From: Nocardia sp.
GTDB lineage: Bacteria > Actinomycetota > Actinomycetes > Mycobacteriales > Mycobacteriaceae
Reading direction: 5' to 3'
Assembly: GCF_025465275.1 (NCBI RefSeq)
Contig: NZ_JAODNK010000086.1
Location: 85,524 to 149,523 of the forward strand
Length of the DNA: 64,000 bases
Shown: positions 1 to 10,279 of the stretch, in pieces
Layout of the letters: every line of letters starts with the position of its first letter
How positions within the stretch are numbered: the stretch's first letter is position 1
Position numbers and translations under genes: made by a program
The notes under the pieces: model-generated
What the model saw: the letters and a program-made list of their open reading frames with translations, nothing else
Told to the model about the DNA's origin: nothing
The model's database searches: none

Positions 1-685
1 CATCCCGGTCCCCGGACGTCTCGGCGTTCCCGGCACGCAGTTCACGACTGCCGTCCCCGTCCGCGGGCTCAGTGAGCCACGGCGCCAGCACCTTCGAGGT
101 GGTCTCCTGGATTTTGCGTTGCAGCTGTTCGGGATCATCGATGGCCCCGGTCTGGAACAGCACGGTGAGCGCGCCCGAGACCGCGCCGACCACGGCACCG
201 ACCAGTGCCGCCGAACCCACTTCGTCGAGCTCCTCCGGGAAAGCTGCCCGCAAATGTTTGGCGATCTCCTGTTGCGCGGCCAACTGCGCATGGGCGGCAC
301 GCCCGCTCACCGCCGGCACGGTGCGCGAAACCTGTGCGCGCAGTACGGCGATCCGGGCGGGCAGGGTATCGCCGAGGTGAGCACCGGGATTGTCGCCGGC
401 CGCACGCAGCGCGCGCAACAGCACCTCGACCGGTCGTTCCCCCGGGCTGCGGGTGGCGATGGCTTGCGCCGCCGACTGCACCCGTTCGTCCGGTTCGGGG
501 AACAGCAGCTCCTCTTTACTGGCGAAGTAATTGAAGAAGGTCCGGGTCCCGACTTCGGCCGCTGCGGCGATATCGGCGACGGTGGTCGCGTCATAGCCTC
601 TGGCCTCGAATAGTTCGACGGCGGCCTCGAAAAGGGCGCGGCGGGTGCGTTCTCGTTTGCGGTCGCGAAGCGCTGATGGCGGCAC
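1..685 (-). CDS. TetR family transcriptional regulator (3' end runs off window)
   Basis: Minus-strand reading from GTG at 685: VPPSALRDRKRERTRRALFEAAVELFEARGYDATTVADIAAAAEVGTRTFFNYFASKEELL, a canonical TetR HTH; absent from the ATG-based ORF track. Confidence 0.85.
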   Translation of the reverse strand, partial: MPPSALRDRKRERTRRALFEAAVELFEARGYDATTVADIAAAAEVGTRTFFNYFASKEELLFPEPDERVQSAAQAIATRSPGERPVEVLLRALRAAGDNPGAHLGDTLPARIAVLRAQVSRTVPAVSGRAAHAQLAAQQEIAKHLRAAFPEELDEVGSAALVGAVVGAVSGALTVLFQTGAIDDPEQLQRKIQETTSKVLAPWLTEPADGDGSRELRAGNAETSGDRD

Positions 686-872
686 GCGGGCAGACGCTAC
701 GGCATTCGGGCGCGAAAACGCCGCATGTACTGGGCTTGTCGGGTGCGTTTCCTGGTGTGCTTCTTCGCACTTCGTGCATCGTTGCAGCGTGTGCATGTTT
801 GCACGGTGCGAATTCCATGGGGAGGCAGCGTGTTGTTGATCGACACCTACGGCACCCTCTAGCGTGGTCGGG

Positions 873-2399
873 GTGAGCATCGCAACCAAGGTCGTGGACG
901 AGCAGTTCCGCGCACTCCCCCTGGCAGCGCTTGCCGAGGCCGCTCTGTCGGCGGCGCGCGCGGCCGGGGCCGACTATGCCGATCTGCGGGTGCATCGACT
1001 TGTGCAGCAGTCCATCCGATTGCGTGACGGCCGGGTCGAATCGGTGCGCGACAGCACCGATCTCGGCTTCGCGGTGCGGGTGATCGTCGACGGCACCTGG
1101 GGTTTCGCCTCGCATGCCGACCTCACTCCGGAGGCGGCCGTTGAGGTCGCCCGGCGCGCCGTGACGGTTGCCAGCACATTGCGGGCCCTGAACCGCGAGC
1201 GTGTCGAGCTGGCCGACGAGCCCCGCTACGTCGACGCCGAATACGTGTCCGCCTACGACGTCGACCCCTTCGCGGTCCCGACACAGGACAAAGTGGCACT
1301 GCTGCTGGACTATTCGGAACGGCTCAAAGCCGCCGACGGCGTGGATCACGTGACGGCAACCGTGCTGCAGGTCAAGGAGCAGACCTTCTACGCCGACACA
1401 CTCGGCTCACGCATCACCCAGCAGCGGGTGCGACTGCATCCGCAATTGGAAGCCATCACCGTCGATCCATCAGCGGGCGTGTTCGAAACCATGCGCACCC
1501 TCGCCGCCCCGGCCGGGCGCGGCTGGGAGTACGTCACCGGCGCCGACGGAACCTGGGACTGGCACAGCGAACTCGCGCAGATCCCGGAGTGGCTGGCCGA
1601 GAAGGTGAAGGCCCCCACCGTCACCGCCGGCGCCACCGATCTGGTCATCGACCCGACCAATCTGTGGCTGACCATCCACGAATCCATCGGCCACGCCACC
1701 GAGTACGACCGCGCCATCGGCTACGAATCCGCCTACGCCGGAACCTCCTTCGCCACCCCCGACCAGCTGGGCACCCTGCGCTACGGCACCCCGATCATGC
1801 ATGTGACCGGCGACCGCACCCAGGAGCACGGCCTGGCCAGCATCGGCTGGGACGACGAGGGCGTGGCCGGGCAACGCTGGGATCTGGTACGCGACGGCAC
1901 TCTGGTCGGATATCAACTGGATCGGGTGTTCGCACCGCGACTCGGCCTGGAGCGTTCCAACGGCTGCTCCTACGCCGACTCCGCACACCATGTGCCGATC
2001 CAGCGCATGGCCAATGTGTCACTGCAACCCGATCCCGAGCGCGATACCTCGACCACCGAGCTCATCTCCCGGGTGCAGGACGGCATCTACATCGTCGGCG
2101 ACAAGTCCTGGTCGATCGATATGCAGCGCTACAACTTCCAGTTCACCGGCCAGCGCTTCTTCCGCATCCGCAATGGCGAGCTCGCCGGGCAGCTGCGGGA
2201 TGTCGCATACCAGGCCACCACCACCGACTTCTGGGGATCCATGGAGGCCGTCGGCGGCCCGTCCACCTGGCAGCTCGGCGGCGCGTTCAATTGCGGTAAG
2301 GCGCAGCCCGGCCAGGTGGCGGCGGTCTCGCACGGCTGCCCATCAGTCCTGGTGCGCGGCATCAATATTCTCAATACCCGCGCCGAAGCCGGGCAGTGA
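873..2399 (+). CDS. tldD: TldD/PmbA family metalloprotease (TldD-like)
   Basis: ORF 864..2399; HESIGHATEYDRAIGYESAYAGTSFATP resembles the TldD metal-binding region; followed by TldE partner. Start approximate. Confidence 0.88.
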   Translation: MSIATKVVDEQFRALPLAALAEAALSAARAAGADYADLRVHRLVQQSIRLRDGRVESVRDSTDLGFAVRVIVDGTWGFASHADLTPEAAVEVARRAVTVASTLRALNRERVELADEPRYVDAEYVSAYDVDPFAVPTQDKVALLLDYSERLKAADGVDHVTATVLQVKEQTFYADTLGSRITQQRVRLHPQLEAITVDPSAGVFETMRTLAAPAGRGWEYVTGADGTWDWHSELAQIPEWLAEKVKAPTVTAGATDLVIDPTNLWLTIHESIGHATEYDRAIGYESAYAGTSFATPDQLGTLRYGTPIMHVTGDRTQEHGLASIGWDDEGVAGQRWDLVRDGTLVGYQLDRVFAPRLGLERSNGCSYADSAHHVPIQRMANVSLQPDPERDTSTTELISRVQDGIYIVGDKSWSIDMQRYNFQFTGQRFFRIRNGELAGQLRDVAYQATTTDFWGSMEAVGGPSTWQLGGAFNCGKAQPGQVAAVSHGCPSVLVRGINILNTRAEAGQ

Positions 2400-2415
2400 G
2401 GAAAGGACCGACACG

Positions 2416-3819
2416 ATGAGCGTGCTCCCCGCCCCCGAAGTAGTCGAACGCGCGCTGCGATCCTCGCACGCCGACGAAGCCGTGGTCATAGTCACCGACG
2501 CGCACGAGGCGTCGCTGCGCTGGGCCGGAAATTCCATGACCACCAACGGTTCCTCGATCGCGCGGGACTGGGCGGTGGTGTCGGTGCTGCGCGACGGCTC
2601 CGGCGCGGCCCGCGTCGGCAGTGTCAGTTCCACGAGTGTGGACCCGGGCGATATCGAGGCCGTGGTGCGCGCCAGTGAAGAGGCCGCCCGCACCGCCGAA
2701 CCGGCGCGCGATGCCATGCCGCTGCTCGATCCGCAGACCGTCGACACCGCGACGCTGGACTCGGCGCTGGAGTGGGACGGCCCGCCCGGCGCCACCGATA
2801 TCTCCGTATTCGCCGAGCTGGCACGCGATCTCGCGCCCGGCTTCGACGGCGCCGATCAGCTCTACGGTTTCGCCCATCACCAGGTGCACTCCACCTGGCT
2901 GGGCACCTCGACCGGTATTCGGCGGCGCTGGGTGCAGCCGACCGGATCGGCGGAGATCAATGGCAAGCGCGGATCGGGCGACGAGTTGGCCAGCGCCTGG
3001 GTCGGCACCGGCACCGGCGACTTCCAGAATGTGGATGTGCCAGGGCTACTCGCCGAACTGTCGCGCCGGCTCGATTGGAGCAAGCGCCGGGTGGATCTGC
3101 CCGCCGGTCGCTACGAGACGCTGCTGCCGCCTTCCGCCGTCGCCGATCTCATGATCTATCTGGCCTGGACCATGGAGGGCCGCGGCGCGCACGAGGGCCA
3201 TACGGCGCTCTCCCGCGCGGGCGGTACGCGAATCGGTGAGCGGCTCAGCGATATTCCACTGACCCTCTACTCCGATCCGAGCGCGGCCGGGCTGGAGTAC
3301 CGCCCGTTCGTGGCCACTCCCGCGTCCTCGGAGTCGCTGTCGGTCTTCGACAACGGCCTGAGCGCACAGCGTGCCGACTGGGTGCGCGACGGTGTGATCG
3401 AATCGCTGGTCTACCCGCGCGCCACCGCCGCCGAATTCGATGCTCCCGTCACGCTTCCCGGTGAGAACCTGCTCATGACCGGTGGTAGCGACGCGTCGCT
3501 CGCGGAGATGATCGCGAACACCGAACGCGGACTACTGCTCACCTGCCTCTGGTACATCCGCGAGGTGGATCCGGCGACCCTGCTGCTGACCGGTCTCACC
3601 CGGGACGGCGTCTACCTGGTCGAGAACGGTGAGGTCACCGCGGCGGTCAATAACTTCCGCTTCAACGAATCACCGCTGGATCTGCTGCGCCGGGTGAGCG
3701 AGGCGGGCCGCACCGAGATCACTCTCCCCCGCGAATGGAAGGACTGGTTCACCCGCACGGCCATGCCCGCCCTGCGCATCCCGGACTTCCACATGTCCTC
3801 GGTCAGCCGGGCGACGTAG
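2416..3819 (+). CDS. tldE: TldE/PmbA family metalloprotease partner
   Basis: In-frame ATG at 2416 (MSVLPAPEVVERALRSSHADEAVVIV) directly downstream of tldD; PmbA-like C-terminus. Confidence 0.82.
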   Translation: MSVLPAPEVVERALRSSHADEAVVIVTDAHEASLRWAGNSMTTNGSSIARDWAVVSVLRDGSGAARVGSVSSTSVDPGDIEAVVRASEEAARTAEPARDAMPLLDPQTVDTATLDSALEWDGPPGATDISVFAELARDLAPGFDGADQLYGFAHHQVHSTWLGTSTGIRRRWVQPTGSAEINGKRGSGDELASAWVGTGTGDFQNVDVPGLLAELSRRLDWSKRRVDLPAGRYETLLPPSAVADLMIYLAWTMEGRGAHEGHTALSRAGGTRIGERLSDIPLTLYSDPSAAGLEYRPFVATPASSESLSVFDNGLSAQRADWVRDGVIESLVYPRATAAEFDAPVTLPGENLLMTGGSDASLAEMIANTERGLLLTCLWYIREVDPATLLLTGLTRDGVYLVENGEVTAAVNNFRFNESPLDLLRRVSEAGRTEITLPREWKDWFTRTAMPALRIPDFHMSSVSRAT

Positions 3820-4213
3820 CACCGACGGGAGTCTGCGATTCCGCTTCCACGCGGCGCACTTCCGCGACGTACCGGGCGACGGCGTCGCGATTACGTTCCA
3901 GGATGTGGATGCGCTCGGTCATGCGGTCGCGCTCGAGTTCGAGGGTGGCCAGCATTTCGGGAGTGGCGTCGAAGGAGTGGATGGCCCGGGGCGTGAGCAG
4001 GCACGGCAGGATCTGCTTGATGATCCGCGTGGGCAGCCCGGCTGCCAGCATGCCGCGGATCTGCAAAACCCTGTCGACCAGTGCGTCGTCATAGTCGCGG
4101 TAGCCGTTGGCCTCCCGGTCGGAGAAGATCAGACCCTGCTCCTCGTAGTACCGCAGCAGGCGGCGCGAGGTTTCCGTGCGCTGTGACAGCTCGCCGATTC
4201 GCATGTAACCCAC
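3803..4213 (-). CDS. MerR family transcriptional regulator
   Basis: MRIGELSQRTETSRRLLRYYEEQGLIFSDREANGYRDYDD, classic MerR HTH. Confidence 0.9.
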   Translation of the reverse strand: MGYMRIGELSQRTETSRRLLRYYEEQGLIFSDREANGYRDYDDALVDRVLQIRGMLAAGLPTRIIKQILPCLLTPRAIHSFDATPEMLATLELERDRMTERIHILERNRDAVARYVAEVRRVEAESQTPVGATSPG

Positions 4214-4341
4214 ATCTCACTCATCCGGCCCTTGACCCTCACATCAGTGTAAGGGTTTCAGTATTCCTTTGTGACACACACGAAGTCGTCTACGAAGGAA
4301 GACTGTGTGCTCGGCGAGATGACCTCGCCGAGCGCACGTCG

Positions 4342-5592
4342 TCAGACCTTCCGGACCGCGGCGAGTTGTGCTTCGATGATTTTCACCGCTGCGCCGACGC
4401 CGTCCTCCTCGGCGATAAGGGCTGCCAATCGAGTCGCGTTGCCGCGGAGGGTGGTATCGGTGATCGCGATGCGGATCGCCGCGGCGAGATTGTCCACGGA
4501 CAGTTTCGGATGCGGGATGGTCGCGGCGCTGACACCGAGCGCGGCCAGGCGCTCGGCCCAGAACGGCTGGTCCGAATAGACCGGTACGGCGATCGCGGGC
4601 ACCCCGGCGCGGATCCCCGCGGCGGTTGTGCCTGCGCCACAATGATGTACGACCGCGGACATGTGCGGGAACAGCCACTCGTGCGGGACCTCGCCGATGG
4701 TCATCAAGTCGTCGCCGCTCACATCCAGCTGCAACCAGCCCGCCTGCACGATCCCGCGCACACCCGCCTGCCGGAGCGCCTCGCCCACGATCTTCGATAC
4801 CCGCGCACTGTGTTCGGCGCTGCCGACCATGCTGCCGAACCCGACGAATACCGGCGGCGCTCCGGCCTTCAGAAACTCCGCCAGATCAGCGGGCGGTTCC
4901 CAATCCGTGGGCCGGGGCGGCCACCAGTAGCCGGTCACCTCCAGGCCCGGCCGCCAATCCGTGGGCCGCGGCGCCACATTCGGCGAATAGCCGTGCAGCA
5001 CCAGCCATTGCGCGGCCGTCCGGCGACGGCGAAGTTCCCGCATGGAGACCTCCGGCAGGCCCAACTCGCGGCGGAAACCCGCGACGACCCCGCCGAAAAC
5101 ACGATCGATGATCCACGCGCCGATCCCTGCGGCCCACCGGTTGCCGGTTGCGCCGAGGGAAACCGCGCCCATCGAGGCAGGTGGGTGGTCACCGGTCGAG
5201 GACATCGGCTGGAAGCGCAGCCCGATGGCCGGAATGCCCTTGGCCTCCGCGAGCGCGAAGCCCGCGAACTCGGTCAATTGCGCAAGCAGCAGCAGATCGG
5301 CGGGTTCGTCGCGCAGGGCCGCGATCATGCCCTCCCCCATGCCCCGGACACCGCGGGGGGAAGCGAACTTCCACCCGGCCTTCCGCTTGTCGACATCGGG
5401 ATCGGTCATATCAACATCGACATTGGTGTCCATCTCCCGGAATTCGAGGCCGCATCCGGTGATCAGGTCGGCGAAGACCGAATGCGCGGCCACCACAACC
5501 TCGTGCCCGACCTCCCGCAATCGCAGTCCGAGACCGGTCAGCGGCGCGATATCACCGCGGCTGCCGATGCCGGCCATAATGATCCTGCTCAT
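4342..5592 (-). CDS. UGT/MGT-type glycosyltransferase (GT1/GT28-like)
   Basis: MSRIIMAGIGSRGDIAPLTGLGLRLREVGHEV N-terminus and HHCGAGTTAAGIRAGVPAIAVPVYSDQPFWAERL C-terminal donor-binding motif. Confidence 0.9.
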   Translation of the reverse strand: MSRIIMAGIGSRGDIAPLTGLGLRLREVGHEVVVAAHSVFADLITGCGLEFREMDTNVDVDMTDPDVDKRKAGWKFASPRGVRGMGEGMIAALRDEPADLLLLAQLTEFAGFALAEAKGIPAIGLRFQPMSSTGDHPPASMGAVSLGATGNRWAAGIGAWIIDRVFGGVVAGFRRELGLPEVSMRELRRRRTAAQWLVLHGYSPNVAPRPTDWRPGLEVTGYWWPPRPTDWEPPADLAEFLKAGAPPVFVGFGSMVGSAEHSARVSKIVGEALRQAGVRGIVQAGWLQLDVSGDDLMTIGEVPHEWLFPHMSAVVHHCGAGTTAAGIRAGVPAIAVPVYSDQPFWAERLAALGVSAATIPHPKLSVDNLAAAIRIAITDTTLRGNATRLAALIAEEDGVGAAVKIIEAQLAAVRKV

Positions 5593-6860
5593 GCCACCTC
5601 CACCGTTCCGATAATCGACAACCACTGCGCCACAATCTCTTTCACCCGATCGATGCCGATACCGCCGGTCGGCGAGTGCACCGAGTAGTGCACGCGCCGG
5701 ACACCGTCGTTCTGGCTCGCGCCGAGGAACATGCTCAGATCGAACACCGTGAGGCGCGCCTGCTCGCGGGAGTGCGCGCCCGGAATCCACACGCCGACAT
5801 CACCGAGGAAGTTGAAGTAGAACTTCGGGAAGTTGAATTCGATGAGCCGCGACCAGCTCTCGGGGTGATGCCAGAACAGCAGCGTGAAATCCTCCGGATT
5901 CTCCGGGTAGGTGGCAATCGCATCGCGCATGCGGTCGCTGTGACTGCCTGCCACCGGTCGCACCAGCCAGGGGTAATCGTCCGAGAGCCAGGCGACGGTC
6001 CGGCCGAGGTCGGTCCCCGGACGGAGCCGGCTGTAGCGGCCGTGCTTCTGCACCTGCACGGGCCGCGCGACACCGGTGACATCCTCGATCGCCAAACCCA
6101 GTGCCACGAGCAGAATCCGGGTGTAGGAACAGTCCAGCGCCGTGGGCAGTTCATCGAGCAACCGTTCCGCGACAGCACCTTCGATCACGCCGTCCAGGAA
6201 TGCGGATTCGGGTGCGGCGGGCCGGGTCTCGATATTGGGTTCGCTATCGGAGGCGCCGACCCAGTAGTCCACATCGGCGGCACGTGTGAGCGCGTACTCG
6301 TCCAGGAAAGCAGCCCAGTCCGAGCCGGTCGTCTGCTCCGGCGCCAGCGCAATGGTCTCGCCCGCTTCCCATTGCCGCACATAGGTCGCGACGTCGTCCC
6401 ACATCACCCACATGGCGACGCCGTCGATGGCGATGTGGTGAATGGTGAGCAGCAGAATATTGACATCCGTCGACCGGGTGAGCAGCGCCGCGGTCACGAG
6501 CTTGCCCGAGGGCGGGTCGAGCCGCAGATTACTCTTGGCGGTCTCCTCCTCCATCAACTGCGGCAGCAGGTTGTGGTCCAGATTCTCGATATCGACGGTC
6601 CGCACATCGATTCTGGCGGTATCGATCTCGCCGCCGGATGCGGGCTCGATGAGGCAGGTGGCCTCCATCCCGTAGCTGTAGCGGCTGCGCAGCGACTCGT
6701 GATTGTCCATGAGCGCATTGATCAGATGCTGCGCCTGTTCCAATCCCATGGAGACCGGAACGGGGCAGGGGATGGTGATCCCGAACAGGGCCGGATTCGG
6801 ATCCCACATCAGGAACTTCTTGGCGGCGGCGGTCAGCCGCCCGGGGCGCAGGTCTGTCAT
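5589..6860 (-). CDS. Condensation-domain / PapA-like acyltransferase
   Basis: HHIAIDG (HHxxxDG) catalytic motif; MTDLRPGRLTAAAKKFLMWDPNPALFG start; 4-bp overlap with downstream glycosyltransferase. Confidence 0.82.
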   Translation of the reverse strand: MTDLRPGRLTAAAKKFLMWDPNPALFGITIPCPVPVSMGLEQAQHLINALMDNHESLRSRYSYGMEATCLIEPASGGEIDTARIDVRTVDIENLDHNLLPQLMEEETAKSNLRLDPPSGKLVTAALLTRSTDVNILLLTIHHIAIDGVAMWVMWDDVATYVRQWEAGETIALAPEQTTGSDWAAFLDEYALTRAADVDYWVGASDSEPNIETRPAAPESAFLDGVIEGAVAERLLDELPTALDCSYTRILLVALGLAIEDVTGVARPVQVQKHGRYSRLRPGTDLGRTVAWLSDDYPWLVRPVAGSHSDRMRDAIATYPENPEDFTLLFWHHPESWSRLIEFNFPKFYFNFLGDVGVWIPGAHSREQARLTVFDLSMFLGASQNDGVRRVHYSVHSPTGGIGIDRVKEIVAQWLSIIGTVEVA

Positions 6861-6871
6861 GAATGTCCTCG

Positions 6872-8080
6872 TCAGAAGGGGGTGATATTGAAAGGCCGCC
6901 GAGTCGGGACCAATGCCTGATCCAGGGCCGCGACCGCACCGGCGGTGAGCTCCTCGATCCGTCCGGCGCGGTGCAGTTCCAGTGGCGTATGCGCACCGAA
7001 GTAGCTGCTGGCGAGCTCGACCGGGCCGAGGCGCAGGTCCGCCTGGGCGTCGCCGGGCGCAGGTTCCCAGCTGCCCTGACCATCGGTGATGTCGAGGAGG
7101 AACAGGCCCGGGCTCATGCCGTACGGATCGTCGACCCGTATCACGCCGTGGAAGTCCGCGCGATAGGTGCGCAGCCGGAAGGCCTTGGCGGCCTTCAGGA
7201 TCCACATCCATACGCCGGTGTCGACCCCGGTCACCGCGGCGACCCGCGGATCCTCCAGCAGTAGCGGTGTCGGATCGTCCACCGCGGTGTCCATCCGGAC
7301 CTCGTTGTATTCGCCGTGTCCCAGCAGGCAGCGCAGCAGTTCGCGGTGCGCGGCGACAGTGAGCACGCAGAAATCACGCACCAGCACGGTATCCCCGACA
7401 AGATCGAACACCACATAGCCGTCCGGATGGACGATCACGCACGACTGGTCGTCGAAGGTTGCGGGCCAGAAGAATTCACCACGACTCAGGGCCGCCGGAA
7501 TGGACTGCTGCCAGCGATCGTAGATCTCCCGCAGGCGCGGGCGGGCCGCACTGGGGCGCAGCTCCCGCACCAGGGCCGAATCATCGCCGCCCGCACGCAG
7601 TTTCGCGCGCCGGCGGTCGATGCGCAGATGCCGGGTATGACTGGCCACCCCGACCGCGCCGTAATTGCCGCCCGGTCCCGGCATGGCGGCGAAGACGTCC
7701 GCACCGGTCTCCAGCGCGATGTACATCATCTCGGCCTGGATCTTGGAGTACAGCCCGCGCTTCTGATGAGTGGTGGCGACCATGCCCTGCGCACACGCCG
7801 CGACCTGCAGTTGTGCGCCGCCGGGCACCGTGGTGCTCATCCGGATCACCGAGCCGGTGCCGACGATGAACGGCGCGTCCGGATCCGAAACATCCTCGGC
7901 CACAATGATATCGGTGAGCAGGAACTGCTGTTTCCAGCTCTCGAAGTCCTTGGTACGCACACCGCCGAAAGCGCGGGAGTAGCAGTCACGCAGGGCATCC
8001 CAATCGTCCTCGCGGGCCCGGCGGATGATCAGGCCGTCAACGGCGAGGCCCTCCCGGTAGGACATGAGCTCGGAAATCAT
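6872..8080 (-). CDS. Eis-like GNAT N-acetyltransferase with C-terminal sterol-carrier-like domain
   Basis: 402 aa; RRAREDDWDALRDCYSRAFGG ... GMVATTHQKRGLYSKIQAEMM GNAT region; Eis-type length and architecture. Confidence 0.82.
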   Translation of the reverse strand: MISELMSYREGLAVDGLIIRRAREDDWDALRDCYSRAFGGVRTKDFESWKQQFLLTDIIVAEDVSDPDAPFIVGTGSVIRMSTTVPGGAQLQVAACAQGMVATTHQKRGLYSKIQAEMMYIALETGADVFAAMPGPGGNYGAVGVASHTRHLRIDRRRAKLRAGGDDSALVRELRPSAARPRLREIYDRWQQSIPAALSRGEFFWPATFDDQSCVIVHPDGYVVFDLVGDTVLVRDFCVLTVAAHRELLRCLLGHGEYNEVRMDTAVDDPTPLLLEDPRVAAVTGVDTGVWMWILKAAKAFRLRTYRADFHGVIRVDDPYGMSPGLFLLDITDGQGSWEPAPGDAQADLRLGPVELASSYFGAHTPLELHRAGRIEELTAGAVAALDQALVPTRRPFNITPF

Positions 8081-9114
8081 GCGTGCACGCCTTTCGTAGT
8101 GCGGGAATCGGTGTGCGCCGAGTCCTGCGCAGCGCCGATGCGGGGCAGCACCTCGTCACCGAGCAATCGCAGACCGGCCCAGCCCGCCGCCACCGGCAGG
8201 CCGCCGATCAACGGGTTCACAATGATTTCGGTACGGCCACCGGTGATTTGGGCGAGCAGCTGGCCGGGAGTCAGGATTTCGGCGTATCCGTGTGCCCGCA
8301 CCCGCTCGACGGAACTCACCGAGGCTTCATTGGGGCGCGGCAGTCCGGCCCGCCGCCAGGAAGCGTATTCGCGGGCCTCATTGAGGATGTACGGCCCGAA
8401 TTCCGCCCATGCCGCATCCGGATCCTCGTGCAGCAGTGTGATTCTGCTGCCAGGCTCGGGCCGATGCACAAAGCCCTGGTGGCCGTGAATTTCCAGCTCC
8501 CGCAGGTACAGCGCCTCGAGCGAGGGCATGGACATCGGCGGCGAGTAGGGCAGCCCGAACCGGGCGGCACGGCGGGCCGCCGCCTCGGTCATGCCGCCGA
8601 CGAACAGCAGCGGGTGCGGTTTCGTGAACGGTTTGGGCGTGACATCGATCAGCGCGCCGTTGTACTCGAACGGCGCATCACCCCAGGCCGCCAGCATGAC
8701 CTCGAGCGCGGTATCCATGAGCTGCCCGCGCCGGGCCCAGTCGCGGCCCATCGCGGCGTATTCCGCCGGCCGGTAACCCATTCCGGCGACAATGGCCAGC
8801 CGACCACCGGAAAGGTTGTCCAGCACCGCTATGTCCTCGGCCAGCCGCACCGGGTCGTACAGCGGTACCAGCAGGGCGCTGATACTCACCCCCGCAGTGC
8901 GGGTGCGGGCCGCTATCGCCGAGGCCAGCAGCAGCGGCGAGGGCAGCCACCCGGTACCGGAGAGATGGTGTTCCTCGCAGCTGACGGCGGCGAACCCGTG
9001 CCGATCGGCGTACTCGGCCATCTCCAGCGCCGCCTGATACCGCTGCTGGTGCCCCGCGGCGGGATCGTCGATATTGGTCATATTCAATCGGAGCGCGGTC
9101 ACCACGGGCGACAT
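8077..9114 (-). CDS. LLM class flavin-dependent oxidoreductase (luciferase-like)
   Basis: ALEMAEYADRHGFAAVSCEEHH...SISALLVPLYDPVRLAEDIAVLDNLSGGRLAIVAGMGYRPAEYAAMG; overlaps Eis-like gene by 4 bp. Confidence 0.9.
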   Translation of the reverse strand: MSPVVTALRLNMTNIDDPAAGHQQRYQAALEMAEYADRHGFAAVSCEEHHLSGTGWLPSPLLLASAIAARTRTAGVSISALLVPLYDPVRLAEDIAVLDNLSGGRLAIVAGMGYRPAEYAAMGRDWARRGQLMDTALEVMLAAWGDAPFEYNGALIDVTPKPFTKPHPLLFVGGMTEAAARRAARFGLPYSPPMSMPSLEALYLRELEIHGHQGFVHRPEPGSRITLLHEDPDAAWAEFGPYILNEAREYASWRRAGLPRPNEASVSSVERVRAHGYAEILTPGQLLAQITGGRTEIIVNPLIGGLPVAAGWAGLRLLGDEVLPRIGAAQDSAHTDSRTTKGVHA

Positions 9115-9412
9115 CGAATTCACTCCGCAAATATTGAATGTGAAGTCGCACTTGGCAAACGCTCGGATACCCCAGTCACTACCTCGCCGGCGGCGCGGTA
9201 CCACTGGGCGGATATCCGCCGCCCACCGGTACCACCGGCAGGGGCACCCCGCGCACTGACGTACCTTCGCAGTGCCGCGGCGGCGCGCCCGGACGTGGTT
9301 TCCCCCCGGAAGCTCCGCGAAAAGTGGCCTGCCGCGCGATGATTCCTGGGTATCGGCCCCGTCTGCATTGGTAAAGCCCCTCTTCAGTGTTCGCACACGA
9401 AGGATTCCCGCC

Positions 9413-10216
9413 ATGAGCACCTCGACCGTGATCTCCAAAGACGGCACCGTCATCGCCTACGACAAGGTGGGCAGCGGCCCCGCTGTCGTACTCGTCGACG
9501 GTGCGTTCTGCTACCGCGATATGGGCCCGTGCGCCGCTGTCGCGCAGGAACTCTCGGATCGCTATACCGTTTACACCTACGATCGGCGCGGGCGCGGGGA
9601 GAGCGGCAACACGCTGCCCTACGATCGGCAGCACGAGATCGAAGACCTAGCCGCCGTGGCCGCCGAGGCGGGCGAACCGGTCAGCCTCTGCACGTTCTCC
9701 TCAGGCGTCGGGCTGGTGCTGGCCGCTGTCGAGAACGGCCTCGCCGTCGACAAGCTCGCGCTATACGAATACCCGCTCATCACAGACGATTCCCGCAAGC
9801 CCGTACCGCACGGGTATCAGGACCACATCGCTGAACTCATCGCCGCCGATAAGCCCAGCGCGGCGATCAAGTACTTCCTGCACGCGGGCATCGGCCTGTC
9901 GAGCGTGCTGGTCGCCCTGTTCCCGCTGCTGCCCGGCTGGTCCAAGATGAGGAAGACCGCCTTCACCCTCACCTACGACCGCCACTTCATGGAGGACGCC
10001 CTCGACGGCCGCCCCATTCCCACCGGACGGTACGACTACATCACCGCCCCCACAACGGTTTTCGCCGGTTCCAAGAGCCCGCAGTGGATGCGGCACGGCA
10101 ATGTCGCACTCGCCCAGGCCATTCCCGGTGCGGTCTACGTCGAGCTGCCCGGCCAGACCCATCAGGTGAAGGCGAAGTTCTTCACACCCACCCTGAAGAA
10201 GTTCCTCGAGGCTTAG
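9413..10216 (+). CDS. alpha/beta fold hydrolase
   Basis: MSTSTVISKDGTVIAYDKVGSGPAVVLVDGAF...YDRRGRGESG; ORF frame of 9272..10216. Confidence 0.88.
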   Translation: MSTSTVISKDGTVIAYDKVGSGPAVVLVDGAFCYRDMGPCAAVAQELSDRYTVYTYDRRGRGESGNTLPYDRQHEIEDLAAVAAEAGEPVSLCTFSSGVGLVLAAVENGLAVDKLALYEYPLITDDSRKPVPHGYQDHIAELIAADKPSAAIKYFLHAGIGLSSVLVALFPLLPGWSKMRKTAFTLTYDRHFMEDALDGRPIPTGRYDYITAPTTVFAGSKSPQWMRHGNVALAQAIPGAVYVELPGQTHQVKAKFFTPTLKKFLEA

Positions 10217-10234
10217 TCTCCTGAACAACCGCAC

Positions 10235-10256
10235 GCCTGCCGGACATCCGGCAGGC
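10235..10256. terminator. Hairpin downstream of hydrolase
   Basis: GCCTGCCGG-acat-CCGGCAGGC, perfect 9-bp stem just after stop at 10216. Confidence 0.6.
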
Positions 10257-10279
10257 TCGGTTTCAGGTGCACCGGCGGA

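Noticed and set aside
791-804. GTGCA-TGTT-TGCAC inverted repeat upstream of the TetR gene at the window start
   Set aside because: Short 5-bp arms; plausible TetR operator but too weak alone to list as a feature.
1990-2415. 5' part of the 609-aa ORF 1990..3819 extending TldE upstream
   Set aside because: Overlaps tldD in another frame with low-complexity Ser/Pro/Arg residues; the real TldE start is ATG 2416.
864-3819. RiPP-type cluster based on TldD/TldE
   Set aside because: TldD/TldE can process RiPPs, but no precursor peptide, cyclase or other maturase was seen nearby; the pair is common in actinobacteria.
5676-6920. 414-aa plus-strand ORF
   Set aside because: Antisense to the HHxxxDG acyltransferase gene.
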